From Diplosphaera chodatii (lineage: Eukaryota; Chlorophyta; Trebouxiophyceae; Prasiolales; Stichococcaceae): a DNA stretch of 64,000 nucleotides. Shown piece by piece: positions 11,977 to 23,645 of the stretch. The DNA lies in assembly GCA_032358165.1 (NCBI GenBank), contig JAALGY010000014.1:868001-932000 (forward strand), in the 5' to 3' direction. Below the pieces are notes generated by a model. That model made no database searches. It saw only the letters and a list, made by a program, of their open reading frames with translations, and had not been told where the DNA came from. Position 1 is the first letter of the stretch. Each line of letters starts with the position of its first letter. The translations under genes and the position numbers were made by a program.

Positions 11977-14900
11977 TCATGCCAAAATGGTGAAGATGAG
12001 CGGCTCGCCGGGCACCGCCCGCTTCTCCTGCTTGTTGGACACCCTGACATCGGCATCCGTCGCAAGATCAGCAGACATCTGCTGCACGCCCAGCGACCGC
12101 AGCAGGTACTCCCGGCACTCCTCGAGCAGCTCGATCTCGTCGAACGGCAGGCTCTCCTTCAGCATCTGCACCCGAGTGAAGGGCACGGCGTTGTTACCAG
12201 CCGGGACAGGCTTGGGGCCACTCCCTCGAAAGGATCAAGATATACAGAGGTGCTTCAGACCTAATCCGACAAGTGGAGCGCAGCAATGCGTCCTGAGGCA
12301 TATCAAAGAAGGAGGGTTGGGAGCATAGCGCGGCTGTACATGCTGGGAGCCAATGTCTTCGCACCTTGTCGCTCCTTATCCGCAGCGCTTCATCCCGCTT
12401 GTACTTCGCGAAGGGCAGCACCACAGACCGCATCCACTTGTTGGCGGCATTCTCCCGTGCAGCGGCATCTTTGCTGTCGTCCCCGCTGGCCTTTATCCGC
12501 GTGACCGCCTCTGCTCGGCCCGCTGCGAAAGCCTCGTGGCCAGCCAGCTGGTCCTGCACCAAACAGCAGGGACGGAGCGTTTAAGTAAACCAATGTCGGC
12601 ACGACGGCACAGTATGTCTGTGCCTGTAGGAAGACGTCGGCAATCCACTCGCAGATGGACCGCAAAAGTACCCATCTCCTGAATGTGTGCTCAGCACAGT
12701 GCAACGCCTCTGCTCTCAACTTATAATCTAAATTTATATTTAAGGTTTTACAGCCAATAGAGGTCCACGTACCGCGACCTCGCCCAGGATGGCGTCGCTG
12801 CTGCCGGGCCGCTCCGCCTCTGCTGCCGTGAGCTCGCTGTAGCGGGCATGCAGCTGGTCCAGCACAGCTGCCTGCTGCCCCTCGAACTCGCGCGACACCT
12901 TGAAGGCGATGCCCGTCACCTGCATCACATATCGACATCAACGATGAAGGGTGCATTCACATAAATGGGACAGTGCTGCTCTCAGGCACGATCACTGCGC
13001 CAGCACCTGGTAACAGCGTGTGATCACACTGACACCCAAAACGGTGGTGTTTGACAGAAACATTAAATGGTGCAAGGCCACCGCGTGCTTGTGCTTGTAT
13101 ACATGGAGAACTCCTGGGCGGGGAAGCTGCATGACTTCCTCTGCCTCTGCCGTGCCTGCTGCTGGCGCTCCTCATGTGGTGCTTTGAAAGGCAGACTAGT
13201 TGAGTTGTGGCAGCAGCTTGCCTTCCTGGTCGGCTGCGCGTCTGCCTTCTTCTTCTTCGGCACGGCCTGTGCGCCGGCAATCTCCTTCCGCGCCCGAGCT
13301 ATTTGATCCTCCAGGTAGGACCTGTCCAGCATCATGAGCGAGTCACATGTGGTGCACTCTTTCCTGCTGCTGTTGCATCCGTACGAGGTCAGTAGACACA
13401 TTTGCATGCCCTCAACGGTCGTCTGGATGTGTCGAGAGTGAGATCTGTGCTGAAAGCACTCACCTAGGCACCGGGTGATGTGCAAGAACATGCTGCCGCA
13501 TACATTGAATGACCTCATGCTGTCACTCCGGGACAAAAGCAGTCGCACAGCTGTGAGACCAGCCCAACACAGCAACGGAGTGTGCAGCAGCTTCACCTCT
13601 GCAGCTGTAACGCCCCATTGACGCCCTGCGCTGGCTGCTGCGGCCACCCTGCGGTGATGGCCAGGCTGTCGTTCTTCAGCAGCTCGCTCCAGACGTGCTC
13701 CGCCCAGTGGGGCGCGATGGGCGTCAGCAGCTTCGTCTGCACCTGCAGGTGGACAACAGCGCAGCGCCATTGCAGCTTGCAGCAGCAGTTTTGATCTATG
13801 ACAGCTCTGCTCACGACCATACCGTAAAAACCAAACAATCCTGAACTCAGTAGCTGAGCCGCCCCTTGCAGAGGAGCAGTGTCTGTTGCACTTTTGATGA
13901 ACCACCACCTACCTCGATGAAGTGTTGTATATGGGAGCCCTTCATGCCTGCAGTCCCGCAGGCCACCCTGTACCAGTCCCGCGTATTTTGCAGCTCGAAC
14001 CAGCCCGCCTGCATGTACCGGCAGGAGTGTCACGATGTGTATCAACCCCACAACATGCTCGCCAGGAGGACATCCTTCCCACCACCTCTGACTTGTACGA
14101 CAATTGCAGCCCTAGAGAGTTGCAGTGTAGTGACTGGCAGCATGGCGCATTCAAGCGCAGGCAGCACACCCACCTTTAGCGCTTCTCTGAACTCGAGATT
14201 CTCGTAGGCTGCCTGCGTGACTGCCGCTGCAGCGCTGACCTCGTTGTCAAAAGCCCTGCAGAGGCCAAACACATGCACCGGTTGCCCCTCTCTCTGCTAT
14301 CCATAAAGCACGGGATACTACAGCCGATGCGTAAAGCATGTGCTGCCACAAGCAGTGCTGACACTGTCAGGGTCAAAACCTTGGTGAAGACGGTCACCTG
14401 TCGATGAAGGTGTCCTCGCCTTCGCGCAGCTCGCCGTCCTGCATCGCCTTCACCGCCTCTGCCACCCACACCGCCTCCTTCGTGAGCCGCAGCACCGCTG
14501 CATTCGCCACCTGAACAGCGCAGCGCGACATGCATTGCAGTTGCCACTCTGCAATCTAGTTCGTCTCAGTGTTGATGGGCTGCACCTTGCAGCCATCGTT
14601 CCAGCGTCAGGGGTGCATCATCTTATTGCCGCATGGGCAAACCACGAGCAACATCCACGTTGCTCGACAAAACATCTATGGCTATGTGCCCATCTGCCGT
14701 GCAGGCAGCATGCGCACCTTCTCGTCGAAGTTGGCGTCGTCCATGGTGTCACCGGCGTCTGCGAGCGCTATCCGCATCGCATCCGCGCTGTACTCCCGGA
14801 TTGCCTGCTGTAGCGTCTTGAAGTTGCCTGTACCCACACAGGACACGGTCGTCAGCATTTCGAAAGTTGTGAGGTTGATGCCATGCGGTTCCAGCGCACA

Positions 14901-17900
14901 GAACTCATGTGTCGGATGCCGTTGCATGAGATGATTGCTTTACATGCATGACCCCTTGCCGCTGCTGCCTGCAAGATTACTGCATTATGATTACTGCACC
15001 ATGTGGAGTGTTACCCTGCTACATGATGCATGCAGTGCACTTACATATGGACCAGAGTAGAAGTGCGCACCCGTGGACTTGGACATCTTCTCGGAGTTGA
15101 GCATCAGGTGGCCGTTCGTGCGGAAGGCGCGTGGCTGCCGGTCCTTGTGCCCAGCCCACACGCTGGCGTGCGTGTACAGGCAGAAGCTGAGGTGGTTCTG
15201 GATCAAGTCCTTGCCGCTTACCCGCAGGTCCAGTGGGTACCTGCGGTGGAAAGCGCTACCCTTCCAAACCAGTGCTGTGGAAGTGCATGAACTGGTGACT
15301 ATTCACGCTGTCATCGGCACTCTACAGCAACGCAGCCAGATGTGACGGCAATGCTGCTGTTCTGAGAGCTTGGAGGTCTGCATGTAGCAGGTCTCAGGCA
15401 AATGCATGCAGCAGCAACAAGGGCAGCATCAGTACTCCACAGCTTTCTGTGACCAAAAGGGTGTTACGCACCAGTACTCAAACTCGCGCCGCATCTTCGC
15501 GAGCACGTCCGCTGCAATTGGCGAGTCACTTGGCTGCGGCCCATCCAGGAAGAGGTGTTCCCACACCTGACCATGCAGGAGGCTGGTAAGCAGAGGAACA
15601 GGCACGTATTGTGTATCGCCACACCGTTGACAAACCAACCAACAATACTCACTGGACTGTCAGTAGAAAAGATGGCGAAGGCCACTTGGACACAGCTTTG
15701 ATGAGTCATGCTCATAACCCCAGCATCGGATTCAATCCTGTGCACACCTCGCTGGTGAGGTGCTCTGGCTGCACTGGGCCATCCCTGTTGTCGCCATACA
15801 TGTCGCCGTGTTGCAGTATGTGTGCGACAGTGTAGAACGCCATGTAGATGGTGGAGTCGCTCAGCGACTCAATCAGATACTGCTCATCCCACGGCAGCCT
15901 GCATGCACTCAGTCCAGAGTTTGGAATGAGCTGCAGAGCGCGCAGGGTTCAGTTGAGCCACAACATGAATCCTCTCACGATGTTTTAACGTAGATCAGTC
16001 GCAGTATGCTGGATGGCTGTCAGTGCAGAACGAGGGTATGGGAGAGACCCAAAAGGCACCTGGTGCCGAGGCCGAAGGATCGGGAGCAGGCCCACTGGTT
16101 GAGCCACTCCAGGGCCGCCTCGAAGTCCCTCTCAGCGCCATACAGCTTCATGCTGCGCAGCACCTGCCCAGGATCCAAACTCACCAGTGAGCACGGTGGC
16201 TGTGGTGCTGCAGCCGCATCACACATGCTGCAGCAGAGGACTGTCGACACGCAGACTTGCACAAGGCGTGAACACATTGCAATGGCATGAACCAACATCA
16301 TCCATTGGCGCCAGGGGGCTGGTGCTGTTGCCCTCCCCAGCCTCAACCCTCAGCATCGCCCACCTGCTGTGTTGCTGCCTGCCACTCAGTTTCGCCATAC
16401 GTCATGTACCACTGATCCGTGAGTGCGACCACGCACTCATCTCCGCTGCGGCTGATGACCTGGGCAGCCGATGAGTCACAGCTTGGCAGATGACACCACC
16501 TAGATGGTCAGGAGCGCTGGCAGGGTCACATCAGACTGTCCCTAAGCTGCCGAGCCTTGATGCCCTGTTGCTCACCTGCTTCTCCGGCTCGGCATAGGCC
16601 ACCGCCTGCCCTGCCTCGAGCAACTCCTGGCGGATGATGCTCTTCACCTCTGACACCTGCCACAAGTGCACAACAGCATGTCGCACAGCGCGCCTGTCGT
16701 AAGCAGCAGCAGGGGAAAGGCTTGAGGTCACACAATGAAGGTCGCACAATCGCCTCACCTTCTTGCCGGCATGGGGGCCGACAATCAGCACGCCCTCTGT
16801 GAAGCCCTTCAGGTACACCTGCAGGGCGGCAACCGTCTGATACGGTGCTGCAGGGCAGTGCATAAAGTGGGCCGGGATTTCAACACCTGCTGGTGTGCCT
16901 ACAATCGCATCTGGAAACACTTGCAAATGCACACCTGCTTCTTAGCCTCCTCCAGCTTCTTGGCGTCGTGCTGCGTCTTGATTCCAAGGTTTATGCACAC
17001 TGTCTCTGCTGCGCGGTCGCCAAGACCCGGGATGTCGATGATGGGCACCACCTGTGCAATTTCAGCGCGAGCAACATGACCTTATCGGATATCACCGACA
17101 TGCTATTGCACATCCTATGCTGTCTGCAGCTGATCTGCCAGTTACAAGGTAGCAGCTCAGGATGTGTCAACTGCCCAACATGCTGCGCCTGCCCGCCTAC
17201 AGACGCACATGAAGGGTGCAACTGCAAGGACATATGCTATAGCCAGACAGTGGTAGCTGCAAACTCACCAGAAACTTTTCGATGTGGGTCTCCAGCTCCA
17301 GGCCGTACTTCTTCCGCAGCTCCGCCTTCTCACGCAGGTCCTGCAGCGCCCGCCAGTCATCTGGGGAATCTGACGGCACGCTGTGTGAGAAAATCCGGCA
17401 TGTAGGTGTATTGCTGCAAGTCACTGTCAATGCAGCTGAAGCTACAGCAGAGGTGATAGCGTGCTGTGTGAACCGGCTTGTGATCGGCCGTGTATTCGTG
17501 AGCTGCGCTCTCGAGGGTTGATGAGGAGACCAATGTTGACCATGCGGACTTCGTTGGCATCAGGCAGACGTGCAAGCAGTTGGTGCACTCAACTATGCAT
17601 ACTGATTCTACATGGGGATGTGCCCCTTCACCATAGCATTGCAGTCATCACCTTGTAACGACGCCAGTGCCCTTCGACATGGAGATGGACGTCAGTGGCA
17701 GCACGAAGATCTCATCGTATTTGCAGTAGGGTGCCTGCAGGATCCATTCATGCATTTAGTACCGGTGTGCTGCACTCAGTGTTGCAATCACCTCACGGTT
17801 GATCGTGGTGCGTGAAGCACAAAACCTGTCAGCATCGAGTACATGAACAGCAGCACAGGACCATGAGCAAATGCTGCACCTGGGCACAGCGCTCCTCAAC

Positions 17901-20619
17901 CAATGTGCTGACCTACTAAACCCTGGCTGTTGGCTCACCTGCAACGGGGTGCCAATCAGGTCCTTCCCCTTCACCAGCGCCAGCAGCTCCGGAGCTGAAT
18001 CCTTGTCCAGCTTCGTGGCACCCTCATCAGTCGACTGCTGCCCACTGCTTGCTGGGGCGCCTTCCGCTGGCAGGCCGTACTGCAGGCACAGAGGCACAGG
18101 GTACATTTTAAAGGCGGGCCTGAAGAGATGGCCTGTAGTCCTGCTGTCTATTGCCAATAGACCGCCATGATCCATAGTGCATGCGAAGTCCAATGCCAGT
18201 TGACCAGCAGCATACCTGCCAAAGTAGGTTGCGGGCCGACCTCGCCGCCATGACATACACATCGCCATTGGGACCCCTGTAGGCGCCATACTCTCCCTCG
18301 GGTAGCACCCAGCAGTTCGTCTGGCCATACATGGTCTCTGGGCGCAGAGTGGCTGCCATCAGGTAGACGCTGCCCTGGCCCTGCAGAGTAGAAACAACAG
18401 TGTCAGCAGTGTGATCCTTGAATGTCCATGGAGTGGCGCTTTCACTGCACGCACAGCACATTAAAAAGCTCAAGCATCGGCAACACTGTGCCGCACAAAG
18501 ATGCCTTGCTGCAGCAGACCATGGCTTGGCAGCAACACAGCTGCAATCTCTCGACAGACTGAACGCCGGGTTGAAGGTGTGTCATGTGCCGACCTCGAGT
18601 GCCGCAAGAGCCGGCGGCAGCGCGAGCGCCTTCATCTTAACCAGGGTGTACTCCTGAGGCTTGGCGCCCTCGCCACTGGCTCGGTCGTGGTCCGCGCACG
18701 GCTGCCCATCCAGCGGCGAGTACACCGACAGGCTGCAGGTGGTTGGAACAGCATATCGTTGAAAACCTGCTGTAACACCCATGCACTAGCCCTGCTTGCA
18801 GCATGAGCGCCTCCAAGGGCTTGTGCCATGCTGGGCACAGCTGACAGGCGGCAGATGTGAGGTGTTATGGGCGGTATATTGCCAAGCTGCGTACGCTTGA
18901 TGAGAATGTGGGTGTTTGCAGGCGTTCAACAGCATGGCAATGCGGGGTGTCATGCCCCATATATTTACGGCTATCTAGTCGCCCACATTCATATTGCCCT
19001 TCCAGCGCAAGGTATCAATCCGAACCCGACTGAAAGGGCAAGCTGTCGCACCGCACGGCCTTGATGACACGTCCCTGCCGCCTGAGCACCTCGAACTGCC
19101 ACCGGATGAACGCATCATAGAACGGGTTCTCGTCGGTGGTGATGAACGTCCGGCGGTCGTCAACGCCAGCGCCCATGGCCAGGATGTCCCGCATGCCCTT
19201 GGGCGGAAAGTATCGCAGCCAGTGCCGCTCATCCCTGCATCACAGGCGAGGTGATCGCCTGGACCCACGACGGCTGCCTGCATGCATACAAGCTTAGATG
19301 AGTGCACGCCAACAAACGACATGATCCATCACTCACCTAAAGCGCTCTATGTCGCCGGCCGGGATGTCAAGGTCCAACATGATCTGCCACTGGTACTTGG
19401 CACCGCCAGTCTTTGCTGCCGCCTTGCTCTTCTTGGAGGCAAACTTCGTGGCGGGGCCCTGCGCCGCCGCCACCTCCTCCTTCGCCTCCTGTAGGAAGCG
19501 GATGGGGCTCCTTTCGCAAGGGGCGCACCGTGCTCGATTCTTGCGTGATGCACAACCATGATGAAGAGTGTACCCACACTGAACATTCAATCCACGGGCA
19601 TGGCTTATGCATGGAAGCAACCGTGCTCACCTCCGCCTCAGGCATGTCAGTATCCTCGCCAGGGACCCTGCCTGTCCTCGCATACTCCTCCACCAAGGCT
19701 GTGAAGTCGTCCAGGCTGCCGGCTCGCGCAATCTCGTGCTTGAGTTTGTCAGCGCAGGCCTGCAAAACACGAGCGCACCATCGGGCTTGGTGGTTCTGGA
19801 ACGTCATCCGCGGGCACCATCTGCTGCAGACATGTTGCAGCAGACGAAGCGCACCTTGATGGGCATGCCGGTGCAGTGGAACCCCTGGGGGAACAGCACT
19901 TGCTTGCCCACCAGCTTGTGGTACCCGGACGCGAACACCAGCTGCAGCAGCAGACTTGGGGTTTGTTTGGTATCCCCAAATTAGTAAACCTGCGCTGCGC
20001 CAGCCACACTCGGCTTCAAGGTCGTGGCTATGCACGCAGCAGCATGTCCTGCGTACCTTTGACAGCGAGAAGGCATGCCCAAGGTGCAGCAGGCCATTCA
20101 TGTAGGGGTATGGGAATGTGCCAAAGAACTTCTCATCAGGTGTCCCTGTCCCTGCGCAGCAAGCGATCAAGAGCAAGGCTAGAAATGCGGGCTTCGCAGA
20201 TTCACTGTCACGAACGAGCCTTGAATGAGTGTAGGTTGGGCCGCCATGCTTGTACATGTGGAAGTTATGCACACGCAGTTGTGCCAGTTGCAGAAGATGC
20301 GCAGACAGCAAGCATGGCAGCACCCAGCATGCACATGCCCAGATCGAGCTACACCTTCTGCGGGTGCATCCATATGGAAGGCCTTGTGCTCAGCCCACTT
20401 CTGCTGCGCTTTGCTCTGCATGCCCAGCAGCTCGTCACGCCGCGCATGGCTTGACGGCTCTGGTACAACCTGCAGTTGAACAAAGTTCAACGCTTAGAAC
20501 CATGGGCACTGACCGTATGATGGAATGTATATGGGTGTACACGGAGCGCTATCCAGTCCTTGGGCATGGGCAGCGCCAAGTTCAAGCTGACTAACCTTGG
20601 CTGCTGGCGTATCAGCCAT
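11977..20619 (-). CDS. LARS1: Leucyl-tRNA synthetase, cytosolic type (about 30 exons)
   Basis: Attaches leucine to tRNA-Leu in cytosolic translation. It is class Ia and of the eukaryotic/archaeal type. The first exon (20596-20619) is a 24-nt start exon, MADTPAAK, spliced in frame to 20355-20469. The HIGH motif appears as HLGH in [20 protein letters not shown] (about 20060-20140). The KMSKS motif is intact in [11 protein letters not shown] (about 15070-15110). The CP1 editing domain shows the threonine-rich [14 protein letters not shown] (about 18310-18350) and GTGVVT followed by VPSDSPDDW (about 17650 and 17370), including the editing aspartate. The C-terminal exon ([17 protein letters not shown]) stops at 11977. 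There is no plastid or mitochondrial presequence, so the product is cytosolic. Junctions near 12200 and 12600-12700 are unresolved. Family identity is certain. Confidence 0.93.
12719..12750. other. Short AT-only patch in a leucyl-tRNA synthetase intron
   Basis: About 30 bases of nearly pure A+T (TTATAATCTAAATTTATATT and following) interrupt an otherwise GC-rich gene, just upstream of an exon in transcript terms. It may be an insertion scar or a splicing enhancer; nothing more can be said from sequence. Confidence 0.6.
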
Positions 20620-21162
20620 GATTGGGTCGCAGGCACTAAGCGTTTCGATGCTGTGCTACAGACTGGGCCACTCAGGTCACGATCAAGATGCACTGATTCA
20701 AGAACTAGCGACTGTTGGCTGCGATCGACCAGCCTTGCATGTCATGGAGATGGCTGCAACATGACAGTCAGGCAAGCTTGCACATTAGCCCGTGCGACTG
20801 TTACCACACAGCTTACGAATGTTGTGTCAAACACATCCCATGTTTTATGCAACACAGGTTGGCAGACTCTAGTGCCTGGAGCTGAGAGCTGGGGCTACTG
20901 GACCTATAGTCCCTGTACATTAGTCAGCGTTCCCAGCCACCGCATGGAAAGTTGCATACCGAGGAACAACCCGCGCTTGCAGACTGGTCAAATGTTGCTT
21001 AGTGCAGGTCACAGCTCTGTGCAGGCGATGTCCGATGTGAGACCACAGTCTGTTGCTGACATAGTGGTCTGGTCACTTACATTCCCATCCTGCTGCCTGC
21101 CTAGGACCGTGGCCACCATCTGACATCTCATACACATGAGTGGAGACACTTGAGAGGACATC
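20620..21162. other. Intergenic region upstream of leucyl-tRNA synthetase
   Basis: It lies between the start codon of the leucyl-tRNA synthetase gene (20619) and the stop of the SDR gene (21163), both on the minus strand. It should carry the synthetase promoter and the SDR 3' untranslated region. No other feature is seen. Confidence 0.5.
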
Positions 21163-22890
21163 TCAATGGTCCAGCTCGTACATCTGTCGAACCCCATTGT
21201 CTGCATAATGCTGCCCAGGCTCCGCAACCCGCCTGCCCTGCTTGTCAAAGAACCTGCCGCCACGCACAATCTGCGGTACCCGGCTCAGCACGCGGCCCAC
21301 TGCCGACACCGGGTTCAGGTACTCTATGCTGCTGCTAGCACCCTGCAGGTGGGGTGCAGTGCCACTCAGTGCTGGATATCGGTGCATCGGCATCGGTGTT
21401 TCAGACAGCCTGGCCCACATACATCAGCTGGACATCCCTGGGCGGGGGCTTGCCAACACCATGCTTCTCACCTGCACTGCCCGCAGGCGCGGTGCCAATG
21501 CCGCCGCAACTGTTTCCGGCTCCTCGGCGAGCGCATTGAAGAAGCGTCGTGCCCCGGGTGCAGCGTCCTGAAAGCGTTCAGGCGCACTATGAGCGACAGC
21601 AGTGGTGGTGACATGGATCGTGGATCAGGCTATGGGCGACACACAAACGACATGAATGGCCCACCAAGAACATACCTTCAGCAATAGGTCGGTGAGTACC
21701 ATACCAGGAGATAGATTGTGCACGCCAATGGAGGTGACACCTGGACAACGCCATATCAAACGGATCACATTTGAAACTGGACATGTGCAAAGGGCTCGAC
21801 CTTCATGTCTGCAGCACTCGCACACTACTGCAGCAGGGCCTTGAGCCTTACCTGCAGCTCTCAGGTCATCCCCCAGGGCCTCTGTCAGCGCGGACAGCGC
21901 CGTCTTGGTGGACTTGTGGGTGCAGGCCGTGGCGCTCAGCTTGCGGCCCCACGCGCTGAAGCCCAGGTTGAAGATGTGGTATGCCGGCTGCCCGCGGGGC
22001 GGCTGTCTCCGCATGACCCGGATTGCCTCCCTGCAGGTCAAGGTGGAGTCAGCTGCTACAGCTGATTGAGTGTGACGTTGTCCCAAGTTTGTAGAAATGC
22101 CAGTACCCCGCTTGCTCCAAGCCGCAGCAATCTGGGGTGCAAGCTCACCGGCAGCATAGCAGTGACCCCAGGACATTGGTCCCCACAGCCTCGCTGATCT
22201 CCTCGGCAGGCGTCTCGTCCAGCAGCCCTTTGCCGGTCACTGCCCCCGCATTGTTGATCCACAGGTGCACTGTGCCCAGCTTCTCCGCTGCAAAGTCTCC
22301 CAGTGCCGCCACATCTGTATGTACACTTACAGCAGCGTCATCACACATCAGCCTCAATCTCTCCTGCGCTTGAAGTGTTATAATGCACGGCGTGCACAGT
22401 CGCAAAGGTCAGGGTCAACTGCTTGCACTATGGTTGATGCAAAGGCGGCAGCTGTCAGGTGCGACCACTGTGCAGACATGATGTATTGCAAGGTCATCCC
22501 GTGAGTTTCTATAATGGCCTCACCATGACCATTTGATACGTCACAACGGAAGCCGTAGATTTGGGCACCGGACTCTGTGCGCTGTCGCAGTGCCGCTGTT
22601 GCTGCTGCTAGCCGCCTCTCATCACGGCCGCAGATGACGATGCTGTCCCCACCAGCTGCCAGCTCCTGGAGTTGGGAGTGCAGGTGACAATCGATCCACA
22701 TTACTACACCTCCTGGTTTGTGGCATGTTCATGCAGCACGAGCGTGTCGTGCCTGTGTGAGACGTTCGAGTTGCATGCCATAGGCACTATGCATGGCGAC
22801 ATGCACCTGGGCGAGCGCAAAGCCAAACCCCTTCGATCCGCCAGTGATAACGCACCCCAAGGAGTCAGTAGCAGCTGCTGTTCCCTGCAT
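21163..22890 (-). CDS. Short-chain dehydrogenase/reductase, chlorophyll(ide) b reductase NOL/NYC1-like (7 exons)
   Basis: SDR of about 300 residues resembling NOL/NYC1, which reduce chlorophyll b to 7-hydroxymethyl-chlorophyll a in plastids with NADPH. Exon 1 is 22807-22890 and begins MQGTAAATDSLG. Key pieces in order: nucleotide-binding TGGSKGFG (22820-22850), ICGRDERRL, NNAG (about 22245), HIFNLGFSAWG (about 21950), VHNLSPGMVLTDLLLK and a C-terminal block ending YELDH at 21163. NLSPGMV plus the distal conserved region is what points to the NOL/NYC1 group. The usual YxxxK catalytic pair reads HKSTK here, so Tyr is replaced by His; Lys is kept. No transit peptide is encoded in the recognised first exon, so either an upstream exon is missing or the protein is not plastidic. 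It is divergently arranged with the protease gene. Confidence 0.8.
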
Positions 22891-23645
22891 GTCATGTTGC
22901 GATCGTGCCGTGTTCTGTTGGATGGTTGGTCGTCCAGTATCATGTGTCCAATCAAGCTAGGTGATGGGCCAAGAATCGCACTGTGGGTGCATCACGATCC
23001 GAGGTGGTAGCATGCACGATGGTGGGTCCTTTGCATCTGCTTCCACTGACTGCTGTAATTGTGGCTGATGCGACTTTCGCGGAGCTGCTGTTGCCTGAAT
23101 GACGGCGGGCTAGGCTGCAGTGTGTCCAGGTGGGCCCTTGCGCCTGCACTGTGCTGATGCAGCATCTGTGCTTGCAGCACGCCACGCCAACCTCACCCGG
23201 TCGTACTAGCATGGTTCTTTCACGGCGTACCGGAGCCTGGCAAATGGTGTCGACCACGCTTAGCAAGTTTTAGGCCTCTGAATGCGGATGGCGCATACCA
23301 ACCCAATGCAATTGGGTGCCAAACATCTGCTTTGGGCCAGTGTCGGGCGCCAGTAGATCCTGGTCGCTGCTTTTGCTGCGCATCCGGAATGGCAAACTCC
23401 TGCATCGCTGCATGTCTGTCTATGTACCGTGAGGATCTTGCACGAGGATCTGGCAGCACTGCACGTGTTGACATGTCGGTGATCTTTGCAGCCATGACAA
23501 TCGGATATCTTCAGGCATAAGACTCTTGACTGCGATTGATGCTCAGTTCGAAGCACGTGGGTCAGAATGAGTGCACATCCCTGGCGCATGAGTCACTGAG
23601 CACTTCACCAAGCTTTGAGGTCCTCGAGCGTCACAATTCGTCAAC
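22891..23645. other. Divergent intergenic region (shared promoter zone)
   Basis: 755 bp between the start codon of the minus-strand SDR (22890) and the start codon of the plus-strand S28 protease (23646). Both promoters must lie here. I see no clear TATA box, repeat or exon, although an upstream transit-peptide exon of the SDR could be hidden here. Confidence 0.5.

Noticed and set aside
13063..13908. 281-codon minus-strand frame
   Set aside because: It reads through introns of the leucyl-tRNA synthetase gene and carries only one real exon segment in frame.
19367..20323. 318-codon minus-strand frame covering several leucyl-tRNA synthetase exons
   Set aside because: It includes the HLGH exon in frame but reads other exons out of frame and runs through introns; it is not a separate gene.
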